Origin: Gymnopus androsaceus JB14
Taxonomy: Eukaryota > Basidiomycota > Agaricomycetes > Agaricales > Omphalotaceae
Reading direction: 5' to 3'
Length of the DNA: 64,000 bases
NCBI GenBank assembly: GCA_009733575.1
Contig: ML769405.1
Location: forward strand, 124,001 to 188,000
In this document: piece after piece, positions 1 through 10,509 of the stretch
Layout of the letters: each line of letters opens with the position of its first letter
Position numbering within the stretch: position 1 is the first letter of the stretch
Notes under the pieces: model-generated
The model's input: only the letters and a program-made list of their open reading frames with translations
Database searches by the model: none
Told to the model about the DNA's origin: nothing
Program-made: the position numbers and the translations under genes

Positions 1-101
1 AATGGTACAGAGATTGTTCCTATTAATTCATTGAATATGAACTTCACTCCCATGAACAGGCTGACTCACAAAATGCTGAGTGGTTCAGAACAACTTGGAA
101 T
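1..101 (+). CDS. possible partial exon at left edge
   Basis: An open frame reads from base 1 to a GT donor (GTAAGT) at 102. It gives about 33 residues with no stop, ending near SGSEQLG. I do not recognise the protein. No convincing downstream exon was found before the retrotransposon at 452, so the rest of the gene may be interrupted or this may be chance. The 102-446 stretch shows nothing else I can support. Confidence 0.2.
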
Positions 102-451
102 GTAAGTATGCAAATTGAAGGACTAGCCAACTGCATTTGTGAGATTAAGATACTTGAGAGTCATAACTACAAGAGCAATGGCTAGTATCAAGATAGTATA
201 CAAGACAAGGCAGTACTAAAGTCTTGATGTGTTGGGTTGATCATCCAGGGAAGAGAACAAAATGTCTAAACAATCCACCATTGCAATTGTAAGTATCTCA
301 TATAATGAATCATTTCTTCTAAATCTGCTCCAAATTTATTCAGTATAGTATAGAACATAGAATGACAATGCAGAAATGGGTATTGCAAGGATTATTAGCC
401 ATGGCAGACATTGAGACAATTCAATCTTATGATATGATCTGATGATACAAT

Positions 452-902
452 TGTCAGCAACTAGTTCCCCACAACTTGAGGTACCAGGCGTCACGACTTT
501 AGACTTATGCAAAGACAAGAACAATGAGGAAGAGAGAAGATGATATTTGAGAACTAGGAGGTATTGACGAGATTGAAGCTAAGGACTAAGCTACAGCTAC
601 AACTACTTATATACTAAAGTACGAACCCTAAGCCCTATACCCTGTACCCTGACCTTGTGGTAACAATCCATGAAACGATAAAAGACAACAAGTGAACGAC
701 AATAAGTAATGATAGATCGATTGTACAAGTATGGACATGCTAGCATGTGTTATGATCGGAAACGATCATACTTTGATCGACAGAACCTAATTAGTACAGC
801 GCGCATCTAAACAAGCGCGCGCTTATATGATATACAAGAGTAAATAAAGGAAAGTGATAAAGAATAATGCATGTGTTTGATAAGATAAGAACGTTCGTAA
901 CA
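452..902 (-). repeat. 3' LTR of the retrotransposon (left copy)
   Basis: It starts TGTCAGC and ends CGTAACA and is 451 bp long. It matches 6608-7062 except for eight transitions, one 3-bp indel and one 1-bp indel. Seven of the eight transitions change a CpG in one copy to TpG or CpA in the other. Confidence 0.95.
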
Positions 903-915
903 TTACCCCCTCTTT
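903..915 (-). other. polypurine tract
   Basis: Transcript-sense AAAGAGGGGGTAA directly abuts the 3' LTR, as expected for the plus-strand DNA primer. The last three bases are also the TAA stop of the chromodomain reading frame, so tract and protein end overlap. Confidence 0.8.
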
Positions 916-3900
916 AGGATGCGATTTCCATATTGCGCAAGCTTTGCTGTCATGGATTCGGTTGGTATGGAAGTTGGAACGGGTGTTGTTAATGATTCTG
1001 GAATGGGACGGAAAAGATGTTTGGGAAATAATGACATGGGTATTTCGAGTTTTCGGATGTCTCTTGAGTGTGGTTTGGAAGGATTTTTGTTATGGAAATC
1101 CTTAATAGCATCTTTTGCATTGTCGAGATTTGACACTGGTTCCCATGTCATTTCATGTGGTCCATATCCTTTCCATTTGACCTTGTACGACACCTTTTTA
1201 CTTCTTTTGTTTTCTTTCGAATCAACTATTTCTTCGACTTCATATTCTGGTTCTTCTCCTTCGATCTCTACGGGAGGAGGATTGGTATTTCAGGGTTGTT
1301 TTGGGAATTGTGGAGGGTGATATGGCATGAGGAGAACTTCATTGAAAATGTTATGAACGTTTCTCCATGTTTTTGGGATTTTGAGTTTGTACGAACTATG
1401 ACCAACTTTCTCTAGTATTCAAAGGGTCCAAAATGTTTGTCATCCAACTTCTTCATTGGACGACTTGTTGTAATGTTTATTCCTTCAAGCCACACCTTGT
1501 CTCCAACTTTATATTCTCTTGACTCGCTATGTTTTTTGTCATAGTAGTGAGTCATGTCTTCAGCCGCTTTCTTTAGCGCTGATCCTACTTTGTCTCGTAC
1601 TTTCCTCATACTATTGGCAAATTCTTGAGCGGAGGGATTAGAGGATTTTTCTTTAGGTGCAGTGCCTTTATAGGGATGACGACCCATATCGGCAAAGAAT
1701 GGAGTAACTTTTGTAGCGGAGTGTACTCTATCATTATATGCAAATTTGGCTGTGGGTAACCATTCATGCCAGTCTGACTGATGATAATTGATGAACAAAT
1801 GAAGATAATGTTCAGTTTCTTGGTTTGTTCGTTCGGTTTGCCCATTAGTTTGTGGATGGTATGCCATTGTGAAGTTTGCCTCAATTCCAAGTTGTTTGTA
1901 TAGTTCCTTCATAAAACCCGAATGGAATTGTGGACCTCGATCATGTACAATCTTTCGGAAGAGTCCATGAATAGGAAATATCTTTTCTCTATACATGCGA
2001 GCCATGCCTTCTGATGTTAATGACATATGAGTGGGAAGAAGTCTAATTCGCTTTGTATAATGATCGGCGAATACAGCAATGGCGTCAAATCCTCCTGCTT
2101 CCGGTAACTTCCCAATCAGATCTACTCCTACGAATTCCCAAGGTCCAGATGGTACATTATGGGGATTAAGATGTCCGACAGGTTTGTTTCGATGGATTTT
2201 TGTGGCTTGGCATTTCTCGCATCCTTTTATGTACATTCGGATGTCGTTTCCTATTCCCGGCCACCAGTAGTCACGAGTAACTAACTCCCACGTTTTATAT
2301 TGACCTGGGTGTCCTCCAAGGATTGATTCGTGGTGTTTTTGTATGATTTCTCCTCGTAATTCTCGGTTTTTTGGGACATAGATGTGATTTTTCCATGTAA
2401 CGATTCCACCGTGTTCGTTAACCCAGTAATTGTCTTTTCCGTTTAGAGTTTCGACTACTGCTTTATCCATGTTATTGACATATTTTTTGATTTTGTCAAT
2501 GATAGCGTCTTCTGGACTTTTGGTTTCACGGATTATATTGATGAAAAACTCGGGTTTTAGGACAATGATGTCTTTGTTGTCATTTACCCCTGTCTCAAGG
2601 TTTGTCATCCTTGACAAAGCATCAGCTTTTCCCATAGAAGTCCCTGGTTTGTGATGAAGAATGAATTCGTACTCGGATAGTTCCGTAACCCAATGTGCTT
2701 GTCGCCGATTGAGTTTCTGGGGTTTACGGAAGTACTGGAGATTTTGGTGATCGGTCCATATTTCAAATGGTTCTCGAGTGCCCATAAGATATTGGCGCCA
2801 TTCCGATAGTGAGTCCATAATGGCCATCATTTCTTTATCATAAATCTCGTAGTTACATTCTACGTCATTGAGAGAGCGAGATCGAAAAGCTACTGGTCTC
2901 CATTTTCCATCAACCTGTTGAGACAGTACTGCACCATTGGCGAAATCAGACGAATCGGCTTCTACTCTGAATTTCCCATTGTCTAAGGGAATCACTAGTG
3001 TAACGTCTTCGGCGATTCTAGTCTTTAGAGTTTCAAAGGCTTGAAACTCTTCAGGACCCCATGACCATTCTGCATTTCCGGTGAGTTTGCTAAGTGGTCT
3101 GGCAACGTGACTGAATCCTTGAATGAAGCGTCTAAAGAAGTTACAGAATCCTAAAAAGGATTGTATGTCGCGTTTCTTCTTTGGGACTGGCCATTCCTTG
3201 ACTGCTTCAACTTTCTGTGGGTCCATTTTCACTTGTCCATTTCCGACAATGATACCAAGATAGTCAACGTGAGGTGACTCGAATGTACACTTCTCTGGTT
3301 TCAGATATAAACCGTTCTCTTCTAGAATTTTCAGGACTTCATGTACAATACGACGATGTTCTTCAATGGTGTTTGTGAATACAAGAATATCATCCATATA
3401 TACAATTACGTGTCCTTCATCAATGAGACGTTTCAGGATGTGGTTCATGAATGCTTGGAATGTTGCAGGTGAGTTTGTAAGACCAAAAAACATAACCGTT
3501 GGTTCGAACAACCCTCGATTAGTTCTAAATGCTGCTTTCCATTCATCACCATCTTTGATCCGAATATTGTTGTATCCCCATTGAATGTCCATCTTTGTAA
3601 AAACCTTAGCGTCTTTAAGCTTATCGATTAGTTCTTGGATTAAGGGGAGTGGATAATGGTTTTTAATCGTCATATCGTTGAGTTTTTGGTAATCCTGAAC
3701 TGGTCGTAAAGCACCATCCTTTTTCTTAACAAAGAAGAATGGTGAAGCCATTGGAGAATTTGATGGATGAATATGTCCTGATCATAAATTCTCTTCTAAG
3801 AATTCATCTAACGCTTTTTGTTCGTCAAGGTTCAGAGGATAGACTTTACAGTCAACAGGGTTAGATCCAGGTGTGAGTTCAATGGCATGATCCCATGGTT

Positions 3901-4842
3901 GTCGTTTAGGAAGTTCGTCAAATCCTTGTTTATTGAATACAGCAGGGTGTTCTTTCATGTATTGATATGCTGTAGAGGGTTCTGACATGGTGCGTATATG
4001 TCCGTGATCTTTGACATAACCTTCCCAATCGAATATAAAGAGTCTTTCCCCTTCTTCTAGACGATTGAGGGAGGTTCCTTCTTCTGGGTTTAGCCACCAA
4101 GGTATATAACCGCAACGAGTAGGACATCGATCAAATGTAATGGTAGAGTTTGTCCAATCTATGCTAGGATTATGTTCTCTAAGCCAATCGAGACCAATGA
4201 AGATATCAGTATTCCCAAGGTTGGTAACTCCGAATTCTATTCTTTCTACATGGTCTCCGATAACTAAATGAACTTCTGCCATTGCTTCGATTGATCTGCC
4301 AGCATTTAAAGTACCATCAGCATTGTATACGGCAATTTTGATTGGGAGTTTTCGGATTGGAATGTTATGCTTCTCAACAAATTCTTCATTGATACATGAT
4401 CCGGTTGCTCCGCAATCTAAAAGCGCATCTGCTTCTATTTGATTGCCTTTCGTGATGTCCTCGATTATGACCGATAGTTTAAGGTCTTTGCCCTTTGTAC
4501 CTCTTATGAAACGTTTACATTTGAAGTTATTGACTGCTTCAATTGCATCTGGTATTGACAATTTCCTTATTTCCATTACCGTTTGATCCGTTATTTCTCA
4601 TCGTCGGTTGTTAGGGACCCAAATCCGTAATTCTCCGATTGCTCGAGAGTCGTTCGATGTCCGTATGCAATTAACCAGCCATTCTGAGGAATTCAGGGTG
4701 AATTTTACAGGGTTTTCAGTCTTTTTTGGAGATGGCAAAATGGGAGTAGATTCAGGTGTATTTATCGTGTATGAAATACCATTATCTACATATATAGAGT
4801 TGTCCATTTCCGGAACTGACTGAGACTCAACAGGACCTGTGT

Positions 4843-5979
4843 TCACTGTTGAGATTTCACAAAACCCCAGAGTTTCCCGAGCTCTGCCTGATCTTCCTCA
4901 TTCAACATCGTAAATGCTTGGTGGATCGTTTCTCGTTTATTCGGGCAATCTCTCTTCATATGTCCGGGTTGTCCACACCCGAAACACTTGAATGGGCCTC
5001 GTGTCCTGCCTCAATCCAACTCCATTAGTTGGCCACTTCCTCCGTAGGTGACACCAGTGCCATCCTGTCTATGAGGTTGTGTTGTTTGTGGGGTTGTTTT
5101 AGGTGCTTGCACCTGAGCCTGAGGAGTGGTTTTCGGGGTGGAGTGCCACGAGTTTGTGTTTCCGAAGCCCCAATTTCTGGTTGCTTCGTTTCTTCGACAC
5201 CAGAGGTTGTCAAGTTCGATGGTTCTTACCTTCCAGCCTTGGAAGGTGGTTGGAAGATTACCGACGCTATAGATACTGTCGATAATGGGTTTGCTCACTG
5301 CACATTCTATCTTCTGTAGAACGTGTGGAGCATCCTTGTTGTACTGCGCCGTATTGACCAGTACTTCGAAACGTTCAAAGAATGTTGAAACCATCTCGTC
5401 TTTCCCTTGACGAGCCCTTTCAAACTTCTCTCTGGCATCGGCATGTCTTGCCGTATCTAGATATCTTTCATCGAGTATAGTAATAAACTCGACCCACGTT
5501 GAGTTCCAGCGTAGTCTAGCATAGTTATACTCTCGTTGGTAGTAATTCTCTACCCAGTCTCGTACTTTCTCTCCTTCCATATAGGAGAGAGCAATATTAA
5601 TCCGTTCTGTGTCTGTTCGGATTTTGTTCTTTTCGTCACTCAGCCACATGCTGAGTTTTCTCTTCCATTCCTGGTAGCTCTCTTTCTCACCTTTAAACAT
5701 CGGCGGTTCTTTCAAGAGGGATTTTCCAGTAATGGAAACTGAAGGGGTGAGTGGGTCGGTTCGAAGTTCCCCAGGTTCTTCTCCTGGTGCAATGATTTCA
5801 AATCCCCTATTTCTGAGGAAGCTTATCATCTCATCAAATTGAGATGGTGGAGCATGTTGTGATACATTAGGGTTAGGTTGAGGGACAGATGGTATGTATG
5901 AGTCCCGAAGTTCAGGATTAGCATAGGGATCATTTCAAAGAGGAGATGAAGAACGGGATCATTGTCCTTGTTGGGACAT
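4843..5979 (-). pseudogene. gag: gag with C-terminal zinc knuckle, disrupted
   Basis: The frame starts at ATG 5979 (MSQQGQ) and carries a Ty3-type capsid region, with a core near FKGEKESYQEWKRKLSMWL. It ends in a CCHC zinc knuckle (CFGCGQPGHMKRDC, about 4960-5000) and a terminal TGA at 4843-4845. Three internal in-frame TGA codons occur at 5959-5961, 5935-5937 and 5011-5013. The last one separates the capsid from the zinc knuckle. Each is one C-to-T step from CGA (Arg). With these codons read as Arg the frame is continuous, so the protein was about 378 residues. Confidence 0.85.
4861..4867 (-). promoter_or_regulatory. candidate -1 ribosomal frameshift site between gag and pol
   Basis: Transcript-sense GGGTTTT fits X XXY YYZ in the gag frame (codons GGT TTT). 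Pol is in exactly the -1 frame, and the gag stop follows within eight codons. The fit is good, but no downstream pseudoknot was tested and a simple indel could also explain the frame change. Confidence 0.45.
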
Positions 5980-6593
5980 GGTGGTTAGAGTTGGTGGTGT
6001 AAGGGTAGTAGGTGTAGTGGTTTGATCGGATGGAGTAGGAGGTCTGGAGTTACGAGATCGATAAGTCGTACAATCCAGAATGGTGAGAGGTGAATGTGAT
6101 CAACAACTCTCAGAATATAAATGATGAAAAAGAAGATAAAAGAAATAGAAAGGGTGAGGAATAGGAATGCGATGAAATGGATATAACGCAAAATGCGTAA
6201 AGGTTGTGTGAAGAGTGTTCACAAACAGTCTTTGCACTTGTCTTGCTGACTTAACACGGCTCTCCGACTAGGAATGGAGCAACGTTCCATGCGCTATGAC
6301 CCCTCTCCGAAGATTGGTTATCAGTCAAAAGCTTTCAACTGCCAGTACTACGAGCCGGGCTCAACGTTACTCATGTTGTACTATAGGCGTTTATAAGTCT
6401 AATTGGGTGCAAAGATCTGTAAGGCAAAAGGTTGGTAGAATGGTGAGCGTAGTGTGCGGGATGAGAGAATTATGATTGCGTAGCGTGAGATACAAAATGT
6501 GAAATCTTGAGTAGCAAGAAATCACAACGATGTTGAAGAGTACTGTCAACCAGTATCAACAACGAGCAACGATCCGTGACAAGTGGAAGAGAG

Positions 6594-6605
6594 TAGCTTC
6601 AATCT
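6594..6605 (-). other. putative self-priming primer-binding site
   Basis: Two bases inside the element from the 5' LTR, the transcript-sense sequence is AGATTGAAGCTA. It is an exact 12-base complement of transcript-sense TAGCTTCAATCT inside the LTR (plus-strand 6729-6740), which falls where the TATA box predicts the RNA 5' end. The usual tRNA-type site beginning TGG is absent. This is the arrangement known from the Tf1/sushi group, where the RNA 5' end folds back and is cleaved to prime minus-strand DNA. Complementarity is seen directly; the mechanism is inferred. Confidence 0.7.
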
Positions 6606-6607
6606 TC

Positions 6608-7062
6608 TGTCAGCGACTAGTTCCCCACAACTTGAGGTACCAGGCGTCACAACTTTAGACTTATGCAAAGACAAGAACAATGAGGAAGAGAGAAGAAGAT
6701 GATATTTGAGAACTAGGAGGTATTGACGAGATTGAAGCTAAGGACTAAGCTACAGCTACAACTACTTATATACTAAAGTACGAACCCTAAGCCCTATACC
6801 CTGTACCCTGACCTTGTGGTAACAATCCATGAAATGATAAAAGACAACAAGTAAACGACAATAAGTAATGATAGATCGATCGTACAAGTATGGACATGCT
6901 AGCATGTGTTATGATCGGAAACAATCATACTTTGATCAACAGAACCTAATTAGTACAGCCGCGCGTCTAAACAAGCGCGCGCTTATATGATATACAAGAG
7001 TAAATAAAGGAAAGTGATAAAGAATAATGCATGTGTTTGATAAGATAAGAACGTTCGTAACA
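6608..7062 (-). repeat. 5' LTR of the retrotransposon (right copy)
   Basis: This 455-bp copy is the upstream LTR for the minus-strand transcript. On the minus strand a TATA motif (TATATAAG, about 6765-6772) sits roughly 25-30 bases before the sequence at 6740-6729, a plausible transcription start. That start region is complementary to the primer site just outside the LTR at 6594-6605. Confidence 0.93.
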
Positions 7063-7067
7063 ACAAT

Positions 7068-7482
7068 CTGACAAAGTCCACAGTTGGAAGTTCATTGATT
7101 TAGGTACATGGCTAGTAAGCAAATAGTCCGATATATATCAATAGTCCGAATATCATGCCTTGTCATTGTGAGGGCTTAAATATTATGATTGCTAGTTCTG
7201 CAAGCCATCAAGCTCAGTGGGCACTTCACCTGTCAGACCATATGACATCCAATTTGGGACAAAAAATTTAAATTGATTGATCTGAGTACATGGATAGTGA
7301 GTGCATAGTTTCAATAATATGTTCTATGATTTTCAGGACTCATTGAGCAAAACAGCTAGTTTTGCAAGCTAATTTGCAACTGGGTGCTTACTAGTCATTT
7401 TATCTACCAAAATGCTGATATTCAAGGTTGTAATGAGCAACCAAGTAGAAAAATCACTAGATTTATGTCTCAATATATGTAG
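7068..7482. other. no gene seen; degenerate intergenic DNA
   Basis: AT-rich flank of the retrotransposon with no sustained reading frame. Two weakly similar stretches (about 7093-7130 and 7267-7305) look like an old imperfect duplication. Confidence 0.4.
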
Positions 7483-7797
7483 TGTTGGTCATGGGTATGG
7501 GTATACCCACAGTATTTTGGGCAGGGGTATTGCGGGTAAGGATAGGGTTACAAGCCTTCCATACCCACAGAATTTAAAAGTTATTTTCTGCCTTGCTATT
7601 ACAGAAAATCTGTTGTATTTAAGCTTTTACTTATATTTTACAATGACTCTGAAGGTTTTTGACCTTCATCCCTTCTTCCAGCCCCTTGCCAGTGAAAAAC
7701 CCACAGTAAAAACCCGTGGTACTGTGGGTAAGGGTCCGGAGGGTAGGGGTATGGGTCAGGGCAGAAATACCCAGGGGTATACCCATGACCAACCCTA
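7483..7797. mobile_element. MITE with terminal inverted repeats and 11-bp target duplication
   Basis: A 315-bp non-coding element. Its left end has TTGGTCATGGGTAT and its right end the exact reverse complement. Both ends are followed internally by repeated GGGTATACCC-type palindromes. It is flanked by AATATATGTAG at 7472-7482 and 7798-7808, an 11-bp direct repeat taken as the target duplication. A 9-11 bp duplication is typical of Mutator-like elements, but the family cannot be fixed without the parent transposase. A 128-codon open frame crosses it and is not regarded as a gene. Confidence 0.75.
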
Positions 7798-8135
7798 AAT
7801 ATATGTAGGTCACTAGTACTGATGAAGCAAATTGTGCACTAATTTTGGAAATTTTGTATGTTTTGATGTGGACACTTTTGATAGCAAGAAAAAGACAAGA
7901 TGAGGATTGATGAAGGTGATAGATAGTCATCTTACTTCATTCCTCTTAATATGAGGCAAGCGAGGGCAAACAGAGCATTTTCTATATTTTATGTTTTGAT
8001 GGCCCATCAATTATATCTGAGCTAGCCTGAATTTGTGCTTTGGCAGGGCCAAAGAATAGGTGCCATTTGTCAAAGCATGTCTATGAGATTGGGACAGGAG
8101 AGTGTAACAGTAATAGGTATGTCCCAATGGAATGG

Positions 8136-8262
8136 GGACATGGGGCTTAGAATGGGACAGAGGGTATAATGGGACAGGAGGGTATAATGGGACAGAAGAG
8201 TATAATAGGACATGGGGCTCAGAATAGGACAGGAGGGGATCATGGGACAGGACAGTACCAAA
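8136..8262. repeat. minisatellite of about 18-22 bp units
   Basis: Imperfect tandem copies of a unit resembling AATGGGACAGGAGGGTAT run for about 130 bp. Some copies are replaced by GGACATGGGGCT variants. Confidence 0.7.
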
Positions 8263-8419
8263 TTGTGATGGGAGGTATAATAAGACTCTCATAGTTTACA
8301 ATGAACAATGTAACAGACCACGACCATAAATTATGAGTCCCATTGTAATGGGCCTACATGGTGTATTGCATCAAGTGCTTTCATCCAAATGAATTGGTTC
8401 TGGATACCATGTATGCCAT
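8263..8419. other. no gene seen
   Basis: Short non-coding stretch between the minisatellite and the peroxidase fragment. Confidence 0.3.
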
Positions 8420-8620
8420 TGCTCCTGAACTATTGAAAGTACTGAAGGTATAGAAATCTGAAAGAGTTCATATTTATTCAAGAACTATTTACACTGACCT
8501 CCTTGTTTGCATCCCCCAAGTTGATGTTGCAACTACTCTGATTCCTAGTGGTATCAAGCACCTTGGCTGGCTATGCTCAGAGCCTCTTGATGTTTCAATG
8601 GCCCAACCCTGTATTCTCTA
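8420..8620 (+). pseudogene. 5' fragment of the peroxidase gene (duplicate of about 11528-11725)
   Basis: This stretch aligns with the promoter-proximal and first-exon region of the peroxidase gene at 11629. The match starts in the leader (CCTGAACTAT..GAAGGTATA) and runs through ATG at 8524 to GGCCCAACCCT, then ends abruptly. The sixth codon is TGA where the intact gene has CGA, so the copy cannot encode the signal peptide. No later exons are present. It is a truncated, decaying duplicate about 3.1 kb upstream of the intact gene, in the same orientation. Confidence 0.8.
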
Positions 8621-8996
8621 GTGCCACAACTTCTAATGTGGCACCTGTCCATGCTCCATCTGCCCAACTTGGGCATAGTGCTCCCATTCCCTCTTCCAGT
8701 TCCAATGTTCTTTCTCCTTGAGCCTCTTCTGAGTCTCCAATTGCAGGTCCTAGTTGATTGAGTCATAATAGGGATGATCAATACTTGGTCTCTGAACCAT
8801 GTATATCATCTCACTCATCACCATCAAATCTCCTTTCCCCAATTGAAATGGAACCCCAAACATCTACTTGAAGAAGGAAACATGTAGATGATGGAGGCCT
8901 CCTGCCCAGTAAACAATTCAATCATTGAACTGAATCTGGTATCCACAAGTTCAACATTTACTCTTTCACTCTGGATCTGGCTCTCAGTGTTCTACC
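8621..8996. other. no gene seen
   Basis: Non-coding, no recognised repeat. Confidence 0.3.
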
Positions 8997-9475
8997 AAAG
9001 GCCTAAGCCTTAAGTACATAGGCCTTAAGTTAAGGCCTTATGTTAAGGCTTCAGGATTTTCCTCAGATTCCTTAAGGCCTTAACAAAGGCTTAAGTGGCT
9101 GTGCCCCAAGCCGAAAGTGAAATATGTAGGAATATTCAATAAAGTCTCATTTTTCTACCTTTTACTTGATATCTCCATAAATAAATTAATAATCCAGAAG
9201 GATACTTAGTTGATGAAGTGCAGAGCTTATGGAGACACTGGTATTGCACTGGTGACTGTTAAAGGTACTATAGCTGACAATGGCACTAACCAGATTGGCA
9301 ATGATGAAGAATAAATTATAAATTATAATGTAGAAGTATTTTGTATAACACAAAATTTTATTATTTGCCTGTGGTACTGGCCTGACATGGACAGTTTTTA
9401 AAAATAATTAAAAGATCAACCTAAGGCTTAATTAAGGCCTTAAATTAAGGCCTTAAATGGTCTTAAGCCCTAAAG
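8997..9475. mobile_element. MITE-like element with long inverted ends rich in TTAAGGCCTTAA
   Basis: The left end (about 8997-9056) and right end (about 9419-9475) are imperfect inverted repeats of about 55 bp, built from palindromic TTAAGGCCTTAA-like motifs. They enclose about 360 bp of AT-rich, non-coding DNA. No clear target duplication was found. Transposon origin is inferred from structure only. Confidence 0.5.
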
Positions 9476-9494
9476 ATTTTGAGATTGTTATTTA

Positions 9495-9896
9495 AGGGCT
9501 TATGGTAGAACACTGCTGGCTCTGGAGTCTTACTACTCAAATGCAGATGTTGAAGATGCAGATGCAGATGGAGCATATGTGGACATGGTCCAGCTGGAAG
9601 TATTCAATTCTCTGTCTTTTTCATTCTCTTTTCCTTTTTCTCCTTCTGCTTATGATTATGACCTCAAACAGCCATATCCATACTCTTATTCTTACTTTTA
9701 TTCCACTAATGATAACAACCACAATGATGATCATGATGTCAATATCTCCACCAATGAGATGTTCATGGATGAACCTGACACAGATGACCACTCTTACCAT
9801 TCTGGATTGGGATCCGAGCCCTCATTGCTTGCTCAAATGGGTATGGGGACCCAAGGATTCAATTCCAATTGGAATCGCAGCCCCAACTCAAGATGA
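9495..9896 (+). other. open frame of biased composition, probably not a functional gene
   Basis: A frame running from about 9511 through ATG 9579 to 9896 encodes a Ser/Tyr/Asp-rich stretch with no recognised domain and no clear gene structure. It may be the remnant of an exon. A weak hypothetical only. Confidence 0.15.
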
Positions 9897-10352
9897 TGCA
9901 GAACGCCAGATGCAATTCTGGATACAAGAAATCTAACTGGAATTGCAATTGAGATTGGAATGGTAGGCAGTATCATGGATGAGGAGGTCAAGCAGGAAGT
10001 GGGTTGCAGAGGGTGTCTGCCTGGGTCATTCTCGTTTCTTGGATGTTTCAAATTCCAGCTCTATGCTCCTACTTACATGGCTGGTTGGGGTATTATGTGC
10101 CAAGAAAAACTTACAGTTATAGCTAAGGAATCCGTGGGGTTTAATATAGTCTCCCCTAGGCACCTGGCAGACTCGTGTACACTGATGATCATTGATGTGT
10201 GTATAGAGGTTTAATAGGTCTGATGACTTGGAGGGAAACTGTTGTCTCCTAGGATGTTGAAGCACATTCAGTATGATCATATTATGTGCACTGGCTCTTG
10301 TAAATTCATTCCCTGGTTCCATTGCAGTCCAGCGGCTTACTTATAGGTTATA
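9897..10352. other. no gene seen
   Basis: Non-coding between two MITE-like elements; no sustained frame. Confidence 0.3.
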
Positions 10353-10509
10353 CAGTTGAATATCTCATATGGAATACAGTTGGTGAGCCCAAAAACATAT
10401 TCCATATGACATACAGATTTGGTATTTTGTACTTGTTTTGTACTGCTGAAATCACATCCATATGATGTATTATTCCATAGCATAATATTCCACATGAGGT
10501 ATTCAACTG
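10353..10509. mobile_element. Tc1/mariner-type MITE, 157 bp
   Basis: The ends are inverted repeats of about 23 bp with two mismatches: CAGTTGAATATCTCATATGG on the left, mirrored by CAGTTGAATACCTCATGTGG read from the right. TA flanks both ends (351-352 and 510-511 of the 10-kb block). A TA target and ends starting CAGT are typical of Tc1/mariner-derived elements. It has no coding capacity. Confidence 0.7.

Larger units (their letters stand above)
903..4867 (-). pseudogene. pol: pol: protease, reverse transcriptase, RNase H, integrase, chromodomain, disrupted
   Basis: Pol lies in the -1 frame relative to gag. In order: an aspartic protease with LLDCGATG (about 4400; Cys replaces the usual Ser/Thr after the catalytic Asp), reverse transcriptase with YMDD (about 3400), RNase H, an integrase HHCC zinc finger (about 2200-2330) with a DDE core, and a chromodomain (VKWKGYGPHEMTWEP, about 1120-1190). 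In-frame TGA codons at 4598-4600, 3782-3784 and 1290-1292 interrupt it. A one-base loss near 1415 shifts the frame just before the integrase tail. The chromodomain frame ends in the polypurine tract. Chromodomains of this family are known to direct integration to heterochromatin. Confidence 0.88.
452..7062 (-). mobile_element. Ty3/gypsy chromovirus-type LTR retrotransposon, full length, inactivated
   Basis: This is a complete element bounded by two nearly identical LTRs (451 and 455 bp) that begin TG and end CA. It is flanked by a perfect 5-bp target duplication, ACAAT, at 447-451 and 7063-7067. Coding runs on the minus strand: gag, then protease, reverse transcriptase, RNase H, integrase and a C-terminal chromodomain, the order of Ty3/gypsy chromoviruses. 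A polypurine tract lies against the left (3') LTR and a self-complementary primer site lies next to the right (5') LTR. The leader between the LTR and the gag start is about 620 bp. Six in-frame TGA codons and one frameshift kill it. The LTRs differ at about 8 of 451 aligned bases plus two small indels, so the insertion is not very old. Confidence 0.95.

Noticed and set aside
7412..7798. 128-codon open frame
   Set aside because: Lies mostly inside the MITE and is made of its palindromic repeats.
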